Below, one piece after another: positions 59,264 through 64,000 of a stretch of 64,000 nucleotides of DNA. Both the position numbers and the translations under genes were made by a program. The notes beneath the pieces were generated by a model. That model searched no databases. It was not told the DNA's origin and saw only the letters and a list, made by a program, of their open reading frames with translations. The first letter of the stretch is position 1; every line of letters starts with the position of its first letter. The stretch is taken from positions 1-64,000 of the forward strand of contig NZ_JASKLS010000010.1 of NCBI RefSeq assembly GCF_030124375.1, written 5' to 3'. The stretch comes from Sinorhizobium sp. 6-70. Its GTDB lineage: Bacteria; Pseudomonadota; Alphaproteobacteria; Rhizobiales; Rhizobiaceae.

Positions 59264-61701
59264 CTAGAGAGTGCCTTGCTCGTGGGAGAAGTCGTTGCTG
59301 CGCCAGTCATACCGGCGATGACGCTGCCATGGCCTCTCCGTGGAGGCGAACGACTTCTCGATCCGCATACGGGGCGGCGCTGCGACCTCCGTCTCATCGG
59401 CATAAATTTCGATCGCGCCGCTCCGCCGCAGAGTCTCAGCGGTCACAATCAGTGCGCGGCTCGATTTGCAGGCCGGCAACGGCCGGCGGGTGGCTGCGAT
59501 GACGAGGTCTGCTGCCTCGCATAAGGACGGAAAGAGTTCGGGGGCGTCGACGATGACGATGGTCCAGCCCTCGTGGCTGCGGCCGACACACCATTCGCCT
59601 TTGCGGCACATAAAGCCGCCTGCTTTCACGGATGGTAGGATCTCAGCCACTTTCGCCGCGCTTGCTGTTGGGTCGCGCACTGCCGTTTTTGCCGCTGTAG
59701 CCGAGGCACTCTCGACGACAGGCGCAACATGATTGGGAACAGCAAGCGCCCGTTGCCATTGCGAGAAGATAAAGCCCGGAGGCTTGGGTCGGTTGGTGCC
59801 GATGGCGCCTTCGGCGATCAGCCCAACCAACTGGCCATCTTCCGATATCACGACCGAGGGACGTTGGGCCTGGCGCTCCCAGGCGATCGCCGTGCCGCCG
59901 AACACCATCAATACCGCACCAAAGAGCGCCAGCCGCGTTCGAAGCACACACAGCACGATGCCGCCGAACGCCCCCAGGGCAAAACCGGTCGCGCCCACCC
60001 GCCCCGTCACCCACTCGCCATCGAACGAAGCTACGTAGCGCGCCACCGCGAGCATCCAATCCAGCCCCTGCCCCATCACCACCAGGGGATAATATTCAAG
60101 CCCGAATGGCATAAGCAGCATGGCGAACAATCCGAACGGCATGATGAGGATGCTTATCAATGGCGTGGCGAGGACGTTGGCAATCAATCCATAGGCCGGC
60201 AGCCGATGAAAATGGGCGGCAGCATAGACTGCCGTCGCCAAGCCGCCGATGAGAGACGTGGCGACGCTGCCTATGGCAAAGTTCGAGGCCGACTCCCAGC
60301 GGTGGCCGCCGGTTACTCTCTCACGTTCCCGCATTCGATGCTCGCGCCAGCGGGCGTAGCCAGCCACCAGCGCCAGCGTGGCGGCGAAAGACATCTGGAA
60401 CCCCGGCCCGGCCACTGCCGACGGTGTCCAGGCGATGATATGATTGCCGCTAGAGCGACATTCCGCAGGCTGATCGAAACGCGGTCGAAAAAGACGGCTA
60501 CAAGCATGATGGAGATCATGATCCAGGAGCGAAGCGCCGAGACTGCACCACCAGCGATCAGGATATAGAGCAGGACCATCACCAGGGCCCCCGCTGCGGC
60601 GATCTTCTTGACCGGCAACCTTTCGGCCAGGCCCGGAACCAGACTTAGCAGCGTCCGCGCTCCAACAAGAAAGGTCCCCGCCGCCAGGACCATGTTCAGC
60701 CCCGAAATAGCCAGAACATGCGACAGGCCGGCGGCGCGCAGCGTTTCGACCGTATCGCGGCTGATGGCTCGTTCTTCGGAGGTGACGAGCGCCGCCGCAA
60801 TCGCACCCGTATCACCGCCGACCACCGTCCGGATCCTGCCTCCAACGGCTTCGCGCACACCAGCAAGAAAAGCCTTGCCTTGCGCCAACAGGGACGTATC
60901 GGTGCGAGCGGCAACATGCGCATCTGGCATCTGTCGTGGAACACCGTAGAAGAATCCGACCGCTCCAACGCCCTTGAAGAAGGCGTCGAAGGCAAAATCG
61001 TTCAAGCCGGGCAGCGCGGGTCCCGAAGGCGGGGAAAGGCGCGCTTTTCCCTCGATGGTCGCCCCGACCGGAAACCCTTCGTGCTGACTTCGCGCCAGCA
61101 GTGTTGCCTTGGAGGGCGGTCTGCGCAGCCGCGGCACGGACGTTTCCTTGATCTCGACCAGATATCGCCAACGCCCCCTATCATCCTGCTCGCGCGACAA
61201 CACGCTTCCGCGAATGCTCGTCGTCACCGGGCCATCGAGAATGACCGTGCCGAGGCGCGCGGTCTCCACCGCTGCCAGCAACATGCCGGCAACGAAGATG
61301 AACGGCACGATCGCGATCGGTCGCCAAGGCGCGAAACGACCTCGACACAGGAGTGCCGCTATGCCGAAAACGCAAAGCAGCGGTGCAAGTTTGGCAATTC
61401 CGACATCATACGCCAGCGCGAACCAAACGAGGGAGCCGAGCGCCAGAAGCACAGGGATTAGTACGAAGGTGTGCCCAAAATCGGCTTCCTCCTCCGCGGC
61501 AGCGCGCAATCGTCGGACGATCGAAGCGGCAGCCGCAGGGATCCTATAGCCCAGCGCTAAACCATTCGGTGCTGGTGACAGCCGGCGACCGGCCAGCATT
61601 GCCGGCACATCGGCGGCATGAACGGCGACTTGGCTGCCGATGAAAGGCGATCCACGATGCATCGCATCGCGCGTCGTCGGTCCTCGCTCTTCCGTCCCCA
61701 T
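59264..61701 (-). pseudogene. comEC: Frameshifted comEC/rec2, DNA uptake membrane channel
   Basis: ComEC carries transforming DNA through the inner membrane. Reading from the ATG at 61701, the frame shows the N-terminal ComEC domain with membrane helices and the motif GLSHVLAISGLNMVLAAG. It continues to RVSISLRNVALAAII and is then out of frame. The remainder, from AWTPSAVAGPGFQMSFAATL to the stop at 59264, is intact in another frame. The break is at about 60434-60442, in the run ATCATATCATC: two extra bases (an AT repeat) or one lost base. If repaired it would be about 812 residues. The C-terminal half has no HxHxDH metallo-hydrolase motif. A sequencing error in this base run cannot be excluded. 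Confidence 0.8.
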
Positions 61702-61820
61702 TCCCGTCCGCTCTGCCCCTCTGCGGCTGTCGGCCGATCCTGCAACCAACGTACCCACATTGCAACCGCAAGATAAGCTGCACAAAAAATAAGCAGAGCT
61801 ATATGGAATGGTACCGCATT

Positions 61821-61846
61821 ATCAGATTAACGATCATTGATCTGAT
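61821..61846. promoter_or_regulatory. 7-bp inverted repeat upstream of gltA
   Basis: ATCAGAT and ATCTGAT are separated by 12 bases. It lies between the divergent comEC and gltA genes and could be an operator. No regulator is identified. Confidence 0.4.
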
Positions 61847-61973
61847 TGGACATCTGCCCATAACATGCGATTATTGCGTCGCCATATGCACATTTTCGCA
61901 TCGCACCAATTTGCCTTTCGTACAGCTTGGCAGTCGAAAATAAATCATATAGCAAATTCGCAACGTTCAATTT

Positions 61974-61995
61974 CGTGGCATTTTGCTATGCCACG
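61974..61995 (+). promoter_or_regulatory. Leader hairpin of gltA
   Basis: CGTGGCAT and ATGCCACG form a perfect 8-bp stem around TTTGCT, 22 bases before the gltA start and just ahead of the ribosome binding site GGAGG. It may affect translation or mRNA stability. Confidence 0.5.
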
Positions 61996-62017
61996 TTGCC
62001 ATAAGACGGAGGCTCCC

Positions 62018-63307
62018 ATGAGTGAAAAAAGCGCGGTTGTAACATTCGATGGAAAATCGGCGGAACTGCCAGTGCGATCGGGATCCATCGGGCCGGCCGT
62101 CGTCGATATCGGATCGCTCTACAAGCAGACGAAGATGTTCACTTACGATCCCGGCTTTACGTCGACGGCGTCGTGTGAATCCAAGATCACCTATATCGAC
62201 GGTGACGAGGGCGTGCTGCTCCATCGCGGCTATCCGATCGAGCAACTGGCCGAACACGGCGACTTCCTCGAAGTGTGCTATCTGCTCCTTTACGGTGAAC
62301 TGCCGACCAAGGCTCAGAAGGACGATTTCGACTATCGCGTGACCCACCACACGATGGTGCACGAACAGATGTCGCGTTTCTTCACCGGTTTCCGCCGCGA
62401 CGCCCACCCGATGGCCGTCATGTGCGGCTGCGTCGGTGCGCTGTCGGCCTTCTATCATGACTCGACGGACATCACTGATCCGCACCAGCGCATGGTCGCG
62501 TCGCTGCGCATGATCGCAAAGATGCCGACGATTGCGGCGATGGCTTACAAATATCACGTCGGCCAGCCGTTCGTTTACCCGAAGAACGACCTCGACTACG
62601 CGTCGAACTTCCTGCGCATGTGCTTTGCCGTTCCCTGCGAGGAATATGTAGTGAACCCGGTTCTCGCCCGCGCGATGGATCGGATCTTCATCCTGCACGC
62701 CGATCACGAGCAGAATGCATCGACCTCGACCGTCCGCCTCGCCGGCTCGTCGGGCGCAAATCCGTTTGCCTGCATCGCGGCCGGCATCGCCTGCCTCTGG
62801 GGACCGGCGCATGGCGGCGCCAACGAGGCGGCGCTCAACATGCTCGCCGAAATCGGCACGGTCGACCGCATCCCGGAATATATCGCCAAGGCCAAGGACA
62901 AGAACGACCCGTTCCGCCTGATGGGCTTCGGCCATCGCGTCTACAAGCACTACGATCCGCGCGCGAAGATCATGCAGAAGACCACGCATGAGGTTCTCGC
63001 GGAGCTCGGCCACAAGGACGATCCGCTGCTCGAAGTGGCGATGGAACTCGAGCGCATTGCGCTCACCGACGAATATTTCATTGAAAAGAAGCTCTATCCG
63101 AACATCGACTTCTACTCCGGCATCACGCTGAAGGCGCTGGGCTTCCCCACCACCATGTTCACGGTGCTCTTTGCGCTCGCCCGTACCGTCGGCTGGATCG
63201 CGCAGTGGAACGAGATGATCGAGGATCCGGAACAGCGCATCGGTCGCCCGCGTCAGCTCTATGTCGGTGCACCGCAGCGCGACTACATCCCCGTCTCGAA
63301 GCGCTGA
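62018..63307 (+). CDS. gltA: Citrate synthase
   Basis: Condenses acetyl-CoA and oxaloacetate, the entry step of the TCA cycle, needed for nitrogen-fixing symbiosis. The 429-residue protein is the hexameric type, with the active-site His motif WGPAHGGANEAA and the second His and Asp region MGFGHRVYKHYDPRA. The ATG at 62018 has CGGAGG at a good distance; the frame stays open upstream but has no better start. A leader hairpin lies ahead and a terminator follows at 63332. Identification is secure. Confidence 0.97.
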   Translation: MSEKSAVVTFDGKSAELPVRSGSIGPAVVDIGSLYKQTKMFTYDPGFTSTASCESKITYIDGDEGVLLHRGYPIEQLAEHGDFLEVCYLLLYGELPTKAQKDDFDYRVTHHTMVHEQMSRFFTGFRRDAHPMAVMCGCVGALSAFYHDSTDITDPHQRMVASLRMIAKMPTIAAMAYKYHVGQPFVYPKNDLDYASNFLRMCFAVPCEEYVVNPVLARAMDRIFILHADHEQNASTSTVRLAGSSGANPFACIAAGIACLWGPAHGGANEAALNMLAEIGTVDRIPEYIAKAKDKNDPFRLMGFGHRVYKHYDPRAKIMQKTTHEVLAELGHKDDPLLEVAMELERIALTDEYFIEKKLYPNIDFYSGITLKALGFPTTMFTVLFALARTVGWIAQWNEMIEDPEQRIGRPRQLYVGAPQRDYIPVSKR

Positions 63308-63331
63308 GCGGATATCGCTTTAAGTCAAGCG

Positions 63332-63359
63332 GCCCGGTCAGAGATGGTCGGGCTTTTTT
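63332..63359 (+). terminator. Terminator of gltA
   Basis: GCCCG and CGGGC pair around a 12-base loop, followed by TTTTTT. It lies within the end of lpxB; the lpxB stop is inside the loop. Confidence 0.75.
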
Positions 63360-64000
63360 CTTTGGAGATAATCGAAGACGATTTCCGCGGCCTTGTCGCC
63401 GGGCGGTCGGTCGGTAGCCATGCGCTCCTGCACGACGGCAAAACCGTCAAGCATGGCACGGCGTTGTGGCGTGTCGCTCGAAAGCCGCTCGAACCAACGC
63501 GTCAGCGCCGCCGGCCGGATCATCTTGTTGAAATATTCCGGTACGACGGGAAAATCGGCGATCAGGTTTGGAAGCGCCGCCGTCCATATCCGAATCCGAG
63601 AGTGCAAAAAGCTGACGAGCCAATCGGCTCTGTAGGTTGAAACGACGGGAATACCCGCAAGTGCCAGCTCGAGAATGACCGTTCCGGAAGCGGCAAGCGC
63701 GGCATCGGCCTTTTCAAAGGCCTCCCACTTCCGGTCCGTCGCAACCGATATTTCGGGCTGCACCTTCCACGATGCCGTCAGTTCCCTTACGCGCCGCTCC
63801 TGCCGGGGAACAGTTGGCAGCAGAAAGCGCGTGCCTGGATGGCGCGCCGCCAGTTCCTCGACGGTGTCGCCAAAGATCGGCAATAGGCGGCTGACTTCGC
63901 TCCCGCGCGACCCCGGAAGCAGGAGACAGGTCGCAGGCCCCTGCGGCCGTTCCGCTCGCTGTTTTTCGCGCTGGCGGGCACGAACCGACAAGACATTGAT
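63338..64000 (-). CDS. lpxB: Lipid-A-disaccharide synthase LpxB, C-terminal part
   Basis: Joins UDP-diacylglucosamine and lipid X in lipid A synthesis. Only the last 220 or so residues are in the window; the gene continues beyond position 64000. Family marks are LLLPGSRGSEVSRLLP, the SGTVILELALAGIPVVSTYR block and NLIADFPVVPEYFN. These match the C-terminal UDP-binding half of LpxB. It converges on gltA. The rest, including the N-terminus, is not visible. Confidence 0.93.
   Translation of the reverse strand: MNVLSVRARQREKQRAERPQGPATCLLLPGSRGSEVSRLLPIFGDTVEELAARHPGTRFLLPTVPRQERRVRELTASWKVQPEISVATDRKWEAFEKADAALAASGTVILELALAGIPVVSTYRADWLVSFLHSRIRIWTAALPNLIADFPVVPEYFNKMIRPAALTRWFERLSSDTPQRRAMLDGFAVVQERMATDRPPGDKAAEIVFDYLQRKKPDHL

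Overview
This window is a stretch of an alphaproteobacterial chromosome and almost certainly comes from Sinorhizobium/Ensifer. The closest recognisable product is the 268-residue periplasmic regulator ExoR (47846-48652), which I recognise from S. meliloti. The gene neighbourhoods (phaC-sfsA-map-radC, cls-xthA-exoR, valS-popZ-tolC-pcm-exbDB), the PopZ-type pole protein, the CTTG-N17-CTATAN promoters and the interspersed RIME-like palindromic repeats all fit that genus. Codon use looks uniform and GC-rich, and nearly everything is core genome.

Layout. 1-1412: four tRNA-Glu genes; three are copies of an identical 100-bp promoter-plus-tRNA block. A remnant of a tyrosine recombinase follows the second. 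1601-12520: recJ, hom, an AlaC-type aminotransferase, two lipoproteins, then phaC-sfsA-map-radC and a CorA-type transporter. 12600-18000: soluble transhydrogenase behind two intergenic repeats, trigger factor, tRNA-Leu(TAG), and a DUF2157/GDYXXLXY membrane pair. 18000-19720: two tandem small RNAs whose hairpin loops carry the anti-Shine-Dalgarno sequence CTCCTCC, next to two 47-residue DUF1127 genes. I rate this the most interesting locus. 19768-31362: trmFO, a yajC-secDF operon ending in homologues of two mitochondrial complex I assembly factors, a DUF815 ATPase, an M23 protein with a degenerate active site, a methyltransferase remnant, pcm and surE. 31377-44702: the conserved cluster serS, tatCBA, scpBA, nagZ, SPOR protein, argS and dgt, with an orphan ABC ATPase inserted. 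44917-59091: erpA, cls, xthA, exoR, an OmpP1/FadL-type porin, valS, popZ, tolC, a second pcm, exbD and exbB. 59264-64000: a frameshifted comEC, gltA, and lpxB running off the window end.

How the genes work together. Much of the window serves envelope biogenesis: Sec accessory proteins, Tat translocase, TolC, peptidoglycan proteins (NagZ, SPOR, LysM/M23), lipid A (LpxB), cardiolipin synthase and ExbBD. A second theme is chromosome and cell-cycle maintenance (ScpAB, PopZ, RecJ, RadC, XthA, Dgt). Central metabolism (GltA, SthA, PhaC, Hom) and regulators of growth state and symbiosis (ExoR, loop-exposed anti-SD RNAs, DUF1127 proteins) complete it. No phage, CRISPR array, intact insertion sequence or complete genomic island is visible. 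The accessory signal is confined to decayed fragments and small repeats.
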